A stretch of DNA of 64,000 nucleotides from Lutibacter oricola (GCF_900106565.1 NZ_FNNJ01000004.1:186001-250000); one strand, 5' to 3'; counted from the stretch's first letter, positions 1-9,063 are shown. The notes: generated by a model not told the origin, from the sequence alone. Numbers and translations are program-made.

Positions 1-8
1 AAAAAAAT

Positions 9-34
9 AAAAGTACATAAAAATATGTACTTTT
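9..34. terminator. Inverted repeat at left edge, possible terminator
   Basis: An 11-base arm (AAAAGTACATA) is followed by four A and the exact reverse complement ending in TTTT. It could terminate a gene lying left of the window or act as a palindromic operator for the HD/Pycsar-like gene that starts 22 bases downstream. The sequence alone does not decide between these. Confidence 0.45.
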
Positions 35-56
35 GAATAAACATATTTTAATTACC

Positions 57-1316
57 ATGTTAGAAAATAATTTCTTCAAAGAATTACAAGCTTTTGTATT
101 TAAAACATTTAAAAAGGAGCTTCCTGTAGAGGCAGTTTACCATAATTTTAATCACACTTTTGAAGTTGTAACTGCTGCAAATGAAATTGCGACTGCCCAA
201 GAAATTTCAGAAGAAAATAAGGAAGTTTTATTAATTGCTTGTTGGTTTCATGATATTGGCGTAATAAAAGGAGCAAGAGACCACGAAGAGATTAGCAAAA
301 AAATGGCTTCTAAATATTTAAAAGAAGCGGGTTTTTCAGAAGAGAAAATAACTAAAGTTTGTTCTGTTATTGACGCAACAAGAATGCCTCAACAACCAAA
401 AAATGCTTTAGATGAAATTATTTGCGATGCAGATTTGTTTCATATTGGTAGCGATGATTTTAAAGAAAAAACAAGCTTGCTTAGAATTGAATGGGAAGAG
501 TTTTGTAATAAAAGCTTTAATGAAATAGATTGGTTAAAAAAGAATCTTGAATTTTTAGAAGGTCATAAATATTTTACAGATTATGCTTTTAATAAATTAA
601 ATAAACAAAAAACACAGAATTGGCTAAAAATTAAAAAAGATTTAAAAAAGGCTGAAGAGAAAGCAGAGGAACAAAAACAAAAAAATAAGCTAAAGAAAAA
701 AGATTTAAAAAGAAAAAAAGCAAAAGAAGAACGACCAGAAAAAGGAGTAGAAACAATGTATAGAGTTACATTGAGAAATCATATAAAGTTAAGTGATATT
801 GCTGATACTAAGGCAAATATATTGCTTTCGGTTAGTGCAATTATTTTGTCTATTGCGCTTTCTAATTTATTTCCAAAGTTAGATAAGCCAGATAATGCGT
901 ACTTAATTTTTCCAACTATAATTTTCTTGTTAATTACTGTTGTAACTATGATATTTTCAATATTATCTACTAGACCAAAAGTTACTTCAGGAAAATTTAC
1001 AAAGGAAGATATAAAGAATAAAAAAGTGAACCTTTTATTTTTCGGAAACTTTTATAAAATGCCATTACAGGATTTTCAAGATGGTATGAGTGAATTAATG
1101 AATGATAAAGAATATTTATATAAATCGTTAAATATGGACTTGTATTATTTAGGGTTGGTATTACAACGAAAATATAAATTACTTAGAATAGCTTATAACA
1201 TTTTTATGGTTGGAATAGTTTTATCGGTCATAGCATTTATTCTTTCGTTTGAATTTTTTGGAGTGCCTGGAGCCGAAGATTTAATAAATGAAGTTACTAC
1301 AGCTGTAGAAGGTTAA
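57..1316 (+). CDS. HD-domain phosphohydrolase fused to Pycsar-type membrane effector domain
   Basis: The 419-residue protein has two parts. Residues 20-170 form an HD phosphohydrolase domain with the ligand set intact (H33, H65-D66, D124/D126). A Lys/Glu-rich, probably coiled linker (about 180-225) joins it to a C-terminal membrane domain matching the DUF5706/Pycsar effector family (SDIADTKANILLS signature, then about three membrane helices). HD domains usually hydrolyse nucleotides or phosphoesters; Pycsar TM effectors respond to cyclic nucleotides by disrupting the membrane. No cyclase gene is adjacent, so a defence role is not supported by context. I chose ATG 57 because the frame extends upstream only to a TTG inside the inverted repeat at 9-34. 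It ends at a strong bidirectional terminator. The domain calls are fairly sure; the cellular role is unknown. Confidence 0.85.
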   Translation: MLENNFFKELQAFVFKTFKKELPVEAVYHNFNHTFEVVTAANEIATAQEISEENKEVLLIACWFHDIGVIKGARDHEEISKKMASKYLKEAGFSEEKITKVCSVIDATRMPQQPKNALDEIICDADLFHIGSDDFKEKTSLLRIEWEEFCNKSFNEIDWLKKNLEFLEGHKYFTDYAFNKLNKQKTQNWLKIKKDLKKAEEKAEEQKQKNKLKKKDLKRKKAKEERPEKGVETMYRVTLRNHIKLSDIADTKANILLSVSAIILSIALSNLFPKLDKPDNAYLIFPTIIFLLITVVTMIFSILSTRPKVTSGKFTKEDIKNKKVNLLFFGNFYKMPLQDFQDGMSELMNDKEYLYKSLNMDLYYLGLVLQRKYKLLRIAYNIFMVGIVLSVIAFILSFEFFGVPGAEDLINEVTTAVEG

Positions 1317-1333
1317 ATAAATAAAGAAATAAA

Positions 1334-1376
1334 CTAAAAATAGCCTTGTTGACTTAATCAACAAGGCTATTTTTAG
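1334..1376. terminator. Strong bidirectional terminator
   Basis: A perfect 19-base stem with a 5-base loop (CTTAA) is flanked by A-tracts on one side and T-tracts on the other. It sits between the convergent HD/Pycsar-like and GAF genes and can serve both. Confidence 0.9.
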
Positions 1377-1391
1377 TTAAAAATCTAACTA

Positions 1392-3776
1392 TTATTTTTC
1401 TTCTTGAACAATATCAATAATATCATCTATAGAGGTGTCACTTTCGTTTGTTTTGCTATAGTTTACATTTACTCGTAAAGCTTTTAAACCAGTTATACCT
1501 TGCAGGTCTTGTAAATCTAAATATTCAACAGTATCAGATTTTAATAAACTATTAGCTTGTAAATAGTTTATGTATTTTAAATATTCTTGAATGTCTTTGT
1601 GTTGACTATAAACAATAGCTATTTTTCCCGGTTGGGTTAAACGTTCTTTAGTACCTTTAATTAAAGCTTTATCAATACGTTTTTTAATAATTTCATAACG
1701 AATATTATAAGCACCATCTACATCAAAACGTTTTTCATCCATTCTAAATTTAATAGAAAGAGGGTTGCTGTGTATTAAAATTAAACTAGCAACTTCTAAA
1801 GGATGTTGTAATTCTGATTTTAAATTATAAGCTATGTTTTCTAGTTCGCACATCATTTGTAACTGCCACAATCTTAAATTTTCTAAGTAAATTGGATTGT
1901 AGGTCTTATTTTTTACTAATGATTGGCCAATGTACATGTTGTAATCTACACCATCAGTTTTATAGCGTTCGAAATAATGAGGGAACATTTCTTGAGCTTC
2001 GTCTTGTTTTGTATCAATAAAATTAGCTAATACATCGTTTAATTTATTAACGCTTTTTTCATATTCTTTACGTTTTTCGTAAACAACATGAATTTCAGGG
2101 TCAATATGTGACATGTATTCATCTACAATTTCATTAAATTTAGGATCCAATTCTTTTAAATGATTAAAAGCTGGATAAATATCTTTTCTTAAAAAATCTG
2201 TTAAAGATACTTCATCACCAGAATTTAAACCTTTTCTAATGTTTTGTAGGCATTCTTTTATGCGGAATAACAAATCATTATATATAGGTAAATTATATGT
2301 AAGCTTTGCTTTTTCAATAACTTTTGAAGCAAGTTTTAATTGCTTCACTAAATCATGTTGAATAGCTTCGTTTCTGGCTGTAGATGACCCTTTAATATCA
2401 CTTTGACCATATAATGGAACAACATTTTCAAAAATAATATCCTTTAAATTAATGTCTGCTTTAGGGTTCGCATCTAATGTATATAAATAGTCTTCAACAT
2501 CTTCAAAAAACTTCCATTTAACCGTTGGGTGTAGAGAAGTGTAATTTTCTTGAATAACAGATTCTAATTTATTCTCGTATTCTTCCATATAGCGTTCAAC
2601 AGCTATTTTAAATACAGGAACAACATCGTTTAACTTATAAGCATTTACAGAGTTTAGCTCATGTTTTTGTGTAGAAACTAATTCTAAAATACCCATAACA
2701 CCTTCTTTAAGTTTAATAGGTACTAATATGATGCTTTCTATTAATTGATCTTTTAAACTTTTATAAAATCTATTGTAGTTAGATTTTTTTCCATATTTTT
2801 CTACATCAGAAATTGCAATTAAGTTTTGCTCTTTAAAAACGGTATCTATAACTCCTTCACAGAAAAAATCATCACAGGAGTCGCTGCAATCATTATGTTT
2901 TATATAACTTTTTTCTGTTTTATGATTGTCAAAAGTAATATCTGTTAGACCAGTATTGTAGGTAGAAAAACCTAATTTAATTGTTTGAGAGTGGTATAGT
3001 TTTGCTATACTTTTCTCTAATTCAATAAATGTATTTTCGTCTACACGTAATAAATCTTCTTTAATTTTTGAAATAGATTGATCTGCAGATACATCGAACA
3101 AATTAACAATTCCAAATCCTTCAAATAAATAACTTTCTGGAGGAAATTTTTCTAACCATAAATCTATATTGTCAAAATTATCCATTAAAAGTTCAATATC
3201 TTCTTTAGTAATTTCAGGAGCATTTTCTAATGGAGATACTTTTAAAAAGTCTGCATTATATAACGATCTGTAATATTTTTCCATTCCTTTATTGTCAGGA
3301 ATTTCATAATAAAAAGGCCTTCTAAAATCTATAGGTGCATCATAACAATAAGCTAAAATAAAAGTACACGACATAATGTATACTTTAGATTCGTCGTAAT
3401 TTTTTACTTTAAATTCATAATTGTCTCCAGCTTCACTAATAATATTCTCAAAACGTTTCGAAAGTTTAAACGTAGTAAAGTCAAAAGGAATAGTTATTCC
3501 TTTTATTTCATTTGTTTGCAATAAGTCTGGGAATAAAACATCAAGCAGTCTGTCAATTTGGCTATTATATTTTTCTAATAGAGATAAATCTTCAAAGCCA
3601 TCTTTTAATTCAGGGTAGGCTTTCATTTCATTTAGAAGATTTTTTGCAGAAGCATTTAAGTAATGTTTCTCATCTTTAGAAACCAATTTTAAATAATTGA
3701 AAACAGCCTTAAAACTAACTTTCATTTTTAAGGGTAATTTCCAATCTCTTTTATATGCAGACTTTAATATTTTCAT
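1392..3776 (-). CDS. GAF domain-containing protein, large cytoplasmic
   Basis: The 794-residue protein has no signal peptide or membrane segment. The middle (about 300-400) reads as a GAF-type sensory domain: a cysteine-containing stretch (CSDSCDDFFCEG), then alternating strands ending in SIILVPIKLKEGVMGILELV. The flanks are long, helical and charged, and residues 455-475 hold a conserved-looking SDIKGSSTARNEAI segment. No output domain (histidine kinase, GGDEF, HTH) is visible, so the signal partner is unknown. A -7 box on the minus strand (TAACTTTG, 3826-3819) lies just upstream. Proteins of this layout are known from flavobacteria as GAF domain proteins of undefined function. Confidence 0.75.
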   Translation of the reverse strand: MKILKSAYKRDWKLPLKMKVSFKAVFNYLKLVSKDEKHYLNASAKNLLNEMKAYPELKDGFEDLSLLEKYNSQIDRLLDVLFPDLLQTNEIKGITIPFDFTTFKLSKRFENIISEAGDNYEFKVKNYDESKVYIMSCTFILAYCYDAPIDFRRPFYYEIPDNKGMEKYYRSLYNADFLKVSPLENAPEITKEDIELLMDNFDNIDLWLEKFPPESYLFEGFGIVNLFDVSADQSISKIKEDLLRVDENTFIELEKSIAKLYHSQTIKLGFSTYNTGLTDITFDNHKTEKSYIKHNDCSDSCDDFFCEGVIDTVFKEQNLIAISDVEKYGKKSNYNRFYKSLKDQLIESIILVPIKLKEGVMGILELVSTQKHELNSVNAYKLNDVVPVFKIAVERYMEEYENKLESVIQENYTSLHPTVKWKFFEDVEDYLYTLDANPKADINLKDIIFENVVPLYGQSDIKGSSTARNEAIQHDLVKQLKLASKVIEKAKLTYNLPIYNDLLFRIKECLQNIRKGLNSGDEVSLTDFLRKDIYPAFNHLKELDPKFNEIVDEYMSHIDPEIHVVYEKRKEYEKSVNKLNDVLANFIDTKQDEAQEMFPHYFERYKTDGVDYNMYIGQSLVKNKTYNPIYLENLRLWQLQMMCELENIAYNLKSELQHPLEVASLILIHSNPLSIKFRMDEKRFDVDGAYNIRYEIIKKRIDKALIKGTKERLTQPGKIAIVYSQHKDIQEYLKYINYLQANSLLKSDTVEYLDLQDLQGITGLKALRVNVNYSKTNESDTSIDDIIDIVQEEK

Positions 3777-3818
3777 TCAATAGTATTGTAAATAAACGGT
3801 TAGTCGTACTTTATTTGT

Positions 3819-3826
3819 CAAAGTTA
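3819..3826 (-). promoter_or_regulatory. Predicted -7 box for the GAF gene
   Basis: The minus strand reads TAACTTTG, an exact match to the Bacteroidetes TAnnTTTG element, 43 bases before the start codon. No convincing TTG -33 element is found at the usual spacing. Confidence 0.45.
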
Positions 3827-3907
3827 CTGTTTTATTTTTTTTTCTTAGTTTCCATTAGTTACATTTCAAAATAAAATTAAAACAGCTAATAAAATATACT
3901 ATTAGAT

Positions 3908-3927
3908 AACCAATTATATAATTGGTT
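3908..3927. promoter_or_regulatory. 20-base perfect palindrome upstream of menB
   Basis: AACCAATTATATAATTGGTT is a perfect inverted repeat without a spacer, 73 bases before the menB start in the divergent menB/GAF intergenic region. It lacks a T-tract, so it looks more like a protein-binding site than a terminator. No regulator is assigned. Confidence 0.4.
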
Positions 3928-4000
3928 GCTTAACTGAAATTATTTTTTTTAAAATACACGTTCCTAAAAAATAAATTAGATTATTTTTACAGCTAAAATT

Positions 4001-4849
4001 ATGCCAATTATGACCGAAATTAAATGGGAAACTGTTAGAGAGTTTGAAGATATAACCTACAAGAAAAGTAATGGAGTTGCTAGAATAGCATTTAACCGAC
4101 CAAATGTTAGAAATGCTTTTAGACCAAAAACTACAAGCGAATTATTAGTTGCATTTCACGATGCTCAAGAAGATACAAGTATTGGTGTAGTTTTATTGTC
4201 TGCAGAAGGACCAAGTTCTAAGGATGGAGTTTATAGTTTTTGTAGTGGAGGAGACCAAAAAGCTAGAGGCCATCAAGGCTATGTTGGAGAAGATAATTAC
4301 CATAGATTAAATATATTAGACGTACAAAGATTAATTAGATTTATGCCAAAAGTTGTTATAGCTGTTGTGCCTGGTTGGGCTGTTGGTGGAGGTCATAGTT
4401 TACATGTTGTTTGTGATATGACTTTAGCTAGTAAAGAACACGCAATATTTAAGCAAACAGATGCGGATGTAACAAGTTTTGATGGTGGTTATGGATCTGC
4501 TTATTTAGCAAAAATGGTTGGGCAAAAGAAAGCTCGAGAAATATTTTTCTTAGGAAGAAATTACTCTGCACAAGAAGCTTTTGAAATGGGAATGGTAAAT
4601 GCTGTTGTTCCTCATAATGAGTTAGAAGCTACAGCTTACGAATGGGCGCAAGAAGTTTTAGGTAAATCTCCAACATCTATTAAAATGTTAAAATTTGCTA
4701 TGAATTTAACTGATGATGGAATGGTTGGACAACAAGTTTTTGCTGGTGAAGCAACTCGTTTAGCATACATGACAGATGAAGCTAAAGAAGGAAGAGATGC
4801 CTTTTTAGAAAAGCGTAAACCAAACTTTGAAAAGAAATATTTACCATAA
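4001..4849 (+). CDS. menB: 1,4-dihydroxy-2-naphthoyl-CoA synthase
   Basis: MenB is a crotonase-fold enzyme that cyclises o-succinylbenzoyl-CoA to DHNA-CoA in menaquinone synthesis. The frame has the family landmarks: SGGDQKARG, the oxyanion stretch GWAVGGGHSLHVVCD, SFDGGYG and VGQKKAREIFFLGR. Where the bicarbonate-dependent enterobacterial enzyme has a glycine before SFDGG, this one reads TDADVTSFDGG. That acidic residue is typical of bicarbonate-independent MenB. Length (282 aa) fits the family. A second in-frame ATG lies at 4010 and could be the true start. No other men gene is in the window. Confidence 0.96.
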   Translation: MPIMTEIKWETVREFEDITYKKSNGVARIAFNRPNVRNAFRPKTTSELLVAFHDAQEDTSIGVVLLSAEGPSSKDGVYSFCSGGDQKARGHQGYVGEDNYHRLNILDVQRLIRFMPKVVIAVVPGWAVGGGHSLHVVCDMTLASKEHAIFKQTDADVTSFDGGYGSAYLAKMVGQKKAREIFFLGRNYSAQEAFEMGMVNAVVPHNELEATAYEWAQEVLGKSPTSIKMLKFAMNLTDDGMVGQQVFAGEATRLAYMTDEAKEGRDAFLEKRKPNFEKKYLP

Positions 4850-4881
4850 TAAATAAATTTTTATAATTATTAACCTTTGTT

Positions 4882-4901
4882 ATTCCTGCAAATGCAGGAA
4901 T
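4882..4901. repeat. Short dyad resembling dispersed intergenic repeats
   Basis: ATTCCTGCA and its exact complement TGCAGGAAT are separated by AA, between menB and the next gene. The ATTCCTGC...GCAGGAAT form resembles short palindromes scattered through many marine bacterial genomes (from memory). It is single-copy in this window and lacks a T-tract, so it is a poor terminator. Confidence 0.4.
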
Positions 4902-4915
4902 CTATTTTAATCTAA

Positions 4916-5527
4916 ATGAAACTAATTTGTATAGGGCGTAATTACGCCAAACATATAGAAGAGCTACAAAATGAAAAGCCTGATAATCCAGTAGTTTTTC
5001 TAAAGCCAGATTCTGCAGTTTTGTCTAAAAATATGCCCTTTGTAATACCTTCATTTTCTAATGAAGTGCATTATGAAGTTGAAGTTTTAGTAAAAATATG
5101 TAAGGTTGGTAAGCATATTCAACCAAAATTTGCCGCTAATTATTATAATGAAATAGGTTTAGGAATCGATTTTACTGCTAGAGATTTACAAAACGAATTA
5201 AGAGCTAAAGGCCTATCTTGGGAAAAATCTAAAGCATTTGATGGAAGTGCCAAAATAGGTGAGTTTGTTGCTAAAGATAAATTAGGCGATTTAGAAAATT
5301 TATCATTTTCATTATTAAAAAATGATGAGCTCGTTCAAGATGGTAATTCAAGTGCAATGCTTTGGAAAATTGATGAAATTATTACTTATGTTTCTCAATT
5401 TTTTACATTAAAAATTGGTGATATTATTTTTACGGGCACACCAGCAGGAGTTGGTAAGGTAAGTGAAGGAGATACTTTGGTGGGAGTTTTAAATAAAAGT
5501 GAAAATTTTATGGTTAAAATTAGGTAG
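4916..5527 (+). CDS. Fumarylacetoacetate hydrolase family protein (copy 1)
   Basis: The 203-residue protein has the FAH/2-hydroxyhepta-diene-dioate isomerase fold: N-terminal MKLICIGRNYAKHIEEL, metal-binding residues in EVHYEVEVLVKI, GIDFTARDLQ, KAFDGSAKIG, and the C-terminal DIIFTGTPAGVGKV. Family members cleave C-C bonds or decarboxylate oxaloacetate-like 2-oxo acids using Mg2+. The substrate here cannot be read from sequence. It lies 66 bases after menB and may be co-transcribed. A diverged paralogue of nearly equal length lies at 56192-56806. Confidence 0.9.
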   Translation: MKLICIGRNYAKHIEELQNEKPDNPVVFLKPDSAVLSKNMPFVIPSFSNEVHYEVEVLVKICKVGKHIQPKFAANYYNEIGLGIDFTARDLQNELRAKGLSWEKSKAFDGSAKIGEFVAKDKLGDLENLSFSLLKNDELVQDGNSSAMLWKIDEIITYVSQFFTLKIGDIIFTGTPAGVGKVSEGDTLVGVLNKSENFMVKIR

Positions 5528-5581
5528 TATTTAGCCTATTAATAAACCAATTGTAACCATAAATAACATAATTGTTTTCCT

Positions 5582-5623
5582 ATTTAAATTTAGACTTGAG
5601 TAGTTTTGAGTCAAAATTTAAAT
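5582..5623 (+). promoter_or_regulatory. Leader hairpin directly before the beta-helix gene
   Basis: A 15-base arm pairs with a downstream arm (14 of 15 pairs, 12-base loop) that ends three bases before the ATG at 5627. If transcribed, it would hide the translation start region. No thermometer or riboswitch family is recognised. Confidence 0.35.
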
Positions 5624-5626
5624 TAA

Positions 5627-8359
5627 ATGAAAGTAAAAAATACATTGTTTTTACTGGCTGCATTTTTTGTGTTCAGTAATATTTTTTCAAAAGACATTTA
5701 CGTTGCCAAAAACGGAAATGATTCTAATCCTGGCACAGAAGCTGAGCCGTACTTAACTATTAGCAAAGCAGCTAGTGTTGCAGTTGCAGGTGATATTGTT
5801 TTTATTAAAGAAGGAACTTATGAAGAAACAGTTGCACCTTCAAATTCAGGTTCAGCAGGTAATCCTATTGTTTTTCAATCTTATCCTGGAGATCAAGTAA
5901 TAATTTCAGCAATGGAAGCCTTATCGGGTTGGACTCAAGAAGGAGGAGGTATTTATAAAACTACAATTCCATTTGCTAGTTTAGGAGATGATAATTTTGT
6001 TATGAATGGAGAAACAGCTTGTGTTTTAGCAAGGTGGCCAAACAAAACAAGTAGCAATCCTTTCGAGTTAAATTCAATTAGAAATACTGGTGGAAGTGAT
6101 GGATCTGTATCCAATGGCGCATATTTAACCGAGAGTTCTATACCTGGGATAGACTGGACAGGTGGTGCAGTTTTCTTTTATGGAGATAAAGCTGGTTCTG
6201 GTTGGTTAGCTTGGAAAGAAACAGTTACAAGCAGTTCTTCAGGAAGAGTTAATTTTAATTTGAATAAAAGCCCAGATTGGATTCGAACTTTTCACGCTCC
6301 TGCAGATTTAGGAGATTTTTATTTAGAAGGTGTAAAAGAAGCTTTAGATTATGAAAATGAATGGTATTTCGATTCTTCAACAAAAGAATTATTTATTCAA
6401 TTGCCAAATGGTGGTGCTCCGGTAGATGGTGTTGTTAAAATGAGACGTAGAAGTGAAACTATTAATATAAAGGATAAAAAATATATAGAAATTAAAAATT
6501 TAGCTGTTTTTGGTGGAAGTATTAATATGGAAGATTCTTCTACTTGGCAAAATGGAGGAAATAACAGGACAACTAATAATAAATTGTATGGTGTTTCTTC
6601 TTTTTATGGAAACCATACTTTAGGTGTTTTTACAGGTTCGCATTCTGGTAAAGCCAGTTTAAATATGCAAGGCTCTAATAATATTGTAGAAAGATGTGAA
6701 GTTGCGTTTGGAGCTGGATCTGGATTACAGGTTAGAGGTAATAATCATCAAATAATAGATTCTCGTATTCACGACTTTAATTATTTAGGCTCTTATGATG
6801 CTCCTTTAGTTATTAGAGGAATTTACAATACTAAAATTAAGAACAATGAAATTTTTAACGGAGGTAGAGATGGTATTGGCTATTATGGAGAAAATAATGA
6901 ATTGTCTTATAACGATATTTCTAGAAGTAATTTAATTGCAGATGATTGCGCGTTATTTTATACTGTTGGTAGACAAGATAATACTGAAATTCATCATAAC
7001 TGGTTCCACGATGCCGCTTCTAGTGGTACAAAAACAAAAGCTGCAGGTATTTATTTAGATAATGACGCTGCTGGTTTTTCAGTACACCATAATGTAGTTT
7101 GGAATACGGAGTGGTCTAGTATTCAAATAAATTGGAATGGTGAAGATATAGATATATTTAACAATACACTTTGGAATGGCTCGCAAGTTATGGGAGCTTG
7201 GCATAAAGATGGAACTTCATTTACAAATGTTAAAGTATGGAATAACTTAGGTAGTGATGATAATTGGGAACCACAATCTGATAAGCAAAATAATTTAATG
7301 GTTGAATCTACTGTTTTTAATAATGCAGATAGTGGAGATTTCAATTTAAAAGCAGGCTCTACTCCAGTAGATGCTGGTAGAGTTATTGATGGAATTACAG
7401 ATGGTTATATTGGAGCAAATCCGGATGTTGGTGCTTATGAACATGGAGGAGATAATTGGGTAGCAGGTATAACTTGGGATGCTAATTATGGACCAACTGG
7501 ATTAGGTTGTTACGGTCTTCCTGGTGAAGAGTGTATACTTTTACCTAAAGATGATCAGGATAATGATGGTGTTGCAGATGCAAATGATGATTGTCCAGAT
7601 ACACCTGCAGGTACAACTGTAAACACTAGTGGATGTCCTGTATTTGATTTAGCTGCAGAAAATTTTAAAGTTTTAGTTTCAGGAGAAAATTGTGCAAGTA
7701 GTAATAATGGTTCAATTTCAATAACTTCAGTAGAAAATTTATCCTTTACTGCTAAGTTAGAAGAAACTGGAGTTGAAAAGAATTTTACTACAAATGTAGA
7801 GTTTACAGATTTATCAGCTGGAGATTATAAGGTATGTATAACAACAACTGAAAATGCTGAATATATACAATGTTTTAATATTACAGTTAAAGAGCCTGAA
7901 GCTTTAAGTGTATCTTCAAAATTTAGTAAGTCTAGTGGAGAAGTTACTTTAACATTGGATGGAGCTGATAAGTACAAGGTTGAATTAAATGGCGTGACGA
8001 CTATTACAGATAAAAGTGAGTTGAAATTAAATTTAAGTTTTGGACAAAATAATATAAAAGTTACTACAGATTTAGATTGTCAAGGTGAGTATTTAGAAAA
8101 AATAAGCCTTTTTGATACAGTATTAATTTATCCAAATTCAGTTCAAAATAATTTAACAATTGCTTTACCTAATTCTAGTCTAGAAGATGAGGTAACTTAT
8201 AAAATAGTTTCATTTTCGGGGCAAATAATTTTAAGTAAAACAGAAAAACCAACTAGTAATAAAATAACTGTAAATGTTGAAAATTTAATAAATGGAATTT
8301 ATTTCATTCATATAACATCTTCAACTTTAAACACTCAATCTAAAATTATAAAACAATGA
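5627..8359 (+). CDS. Secreted right-handed beta-helix protein with T9SS sorting domain, putative polysaccharide-active enzyme
   Basis: The 910-residue protein has a signal peptide (1-22), then a right-handed parallel beta-helix (about 25-600). Its opening, IYVAKNGNDSNPGTEAEPY, is typical of beta-helix lyases and glycosidases. An inserted stretch, LEGVKEALDYENEWYFD, is common in such enzymes. Thrombospondin type-3-like calcium-binding Asp repeats follow (about 641-668, DQDNDGVADANDDCPDTPAG). The last about 80 residues are a type A T9SS sorting domain (IYPNSVQNNL to SKIIKQ). It is probably released or attached at the cell surface. I cannot assign a PL or GH family or a substrate. Its stop overlaps the next start. 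Confidence 0.8.
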   Translation: MKVKNTLFLLAAFFVFSNIFSKDIYVAKNGNDSNPGTEAEPYLTISKAASVAVAGDIVFIKEGTYEETVAPSNSGSAGNPIVFQSYPGDQVIISAMEALSGWTQEGGGIYKTTIPFASLGDDNFVMNGETACVLARWPNKTSSNPFELNSIRNTGGSDGSVSNGAYLTESSIPGIDWTGGAVFFYGDKAGSGWLAWKETVTSSSSGRVNFNLNKSPDWIRTFHAPADLGDFYLEGVKEALDYENEWYFDSSTKELFIQLPNGGAPVDGVVKMRRRSETINIKDKKYIEIKNLAVFGGSINMEDSSTWQNGGNNRTTNNKLYGVSSFYGNHTLGVFTGSHSGKASLNMQGSNNIVERCEVAFGAGSGLQVRGNNHQIIDSRIHDFNYLGSYDAPLVIRGIYNTKIKNNEIFNGGRDGIGYYGENNELSYNDISRSNLIADDCALFYTVGRQDNTEIHHNWFHDAASSGTKTKAAGIYLDNDAAGFSVHHNVVWNTEWSSIQINWNGEDIDIFNNTLWNGSQVMGAWHKDGTSFTNVKVWNNLGSDDNWEPQSDKQNNLMVESTVFNNADSGDFNLKAGSTPVDAGRVIDGITDGYIGANPDVGAYEHGGDNWVAGITWDANYGPTGLGCYGLPGEECILLPKDDQDNDGVADANDDCPDTPAGTTVNTSGCPVFDLAAENFKVLVSGENCASSNNGSISITSVENLSFTAKLEETGVEKNFTTNVEFTDLSAGDYKVCITTTENAEYIQCFNITVKEPEALSVSSKFSKSSGEVTLTLDGADKYKVELNGVTTITDKSELKLNLSFGQNNIKVTTDLDCQGEYLEKISLFDTVLIYPNSVQNNLTIALPNSSLEDEVTYKIVSFSGQIILSKTEKPTSNKITVNVENLINGIYFIHITSSTLNTQSKIIKQ

Positions 8360-9063
8360 TACATATATTAAAAAAAATAGTACCAATTGTGGTATTTACT
8401 ATAGTGTTAACTGCCTGTGGAGGTGGAGGCGGAGACGATGAGCCTGAAGTACCAGAAGTTAAAGCGCCTGAAGCGGCAATACTAAAATCTCCTTTAAAAA
8501 ATGAAGAATGTAACCAAGGAAACATAATTTCAGATACAGAAAGCGATGTTGTTTTTAAGTGGAATGCTGCTAACAATACAACAGGTTATAAAGTGGTTTT
8601 AAAAAATTTAAATTCTAATAAAACTGTTGAAACTTCAACAACAGGAACTCAATTAACACTAACATTATTAAGAGGCGTTGCTTATTCTTGGAATGTGGTT
8701 TCAGTAGCAACAGGGACAACTAAAACGGCTACTAGCGAAACTTGGAAGTTATTTAATGCAGGTTTACCAGTAGAAAATTATGCGCCGTTTCCTGCAGAGG
8801 TTGTAAGCCCACCAATGGGAGGTTTAACAAATTCTACAGTAACATTAGAGTGGAATGGAAGTGATGCTGATAATGATATTGAATCTTATGATGTGTATTT
8901 ATCAACAGATAATCCTCCAACAACTTTGTATCAAAATACAACAACTTCAAAAATCGAGAATATTACTTTAAATAGCGATGAAATTTATTTTTGGAAAGTT
9001 GTAACAAAAGATTCACACGGAAATAATTCTGAATCACAAATATTTGATTTTAGAACTCAATAA
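8356..9063 (+). CDS. Lipoprotein with two fibronectin III-like domains
   Basis: This 235-residue lipoprotein has a lipobox (LTAC, Cys21), then five Gly and an acidic DDEPE stretch resembling the lipoprotein surface-export signal of Bacteroidetes. Two beta-sandwich repeats follow, each with the FN3-like pattern (VVFKWNAANNTTGYKVVLK and VTLEWNGSDADNDIESYDVY). Its ATG overlaps the TGA of the beta-helix gene, so the two are translationally coupled and likely act together at the surface. A glycan-binding or scaffold role is inference. A hairpin terminator follows. Confidence 0.8.
   Translation: MIHILKKIVPIVVFTIVLTACGGGGGDDEPEVPEVKAPEAAILKSPLKNEECNQGNIISDTESDVVFKWNAANNTTGYKVVLKNLNSNKTVETSTTGTQLTLTLLRGVAYSWNVVSVATGTTKTATSETWKLFNAGLPVENYAPFPAEVVSPPMGGLTNSTVTLEWNGSDADNDIESYDVYLSTDNPPTTLYQNTTTSKIENITLNSDEIYFWKVVTKDSHGNNSESQIFDFRTQ

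Noticed and set aside
57-1316. Pycsar anti-phage defence system
   Set aside because: No uridylate/cytidylate cyclase is present and neighbours are housekeeping genes; only the effector-like domain is supported.
7123-7344. Minus-strand frame inside the beta-helix gene
   Set aside because: Low-complexity shadow of the coding strand with no start signal or family resemblance.
8424-8442. Glycine-coding G-rich tract as a possible phase-variable frameshift site
   Set aside because: The tract is a mixed GGA/GGT/GGC codon run, not a homopolymer, and the frame is intact.
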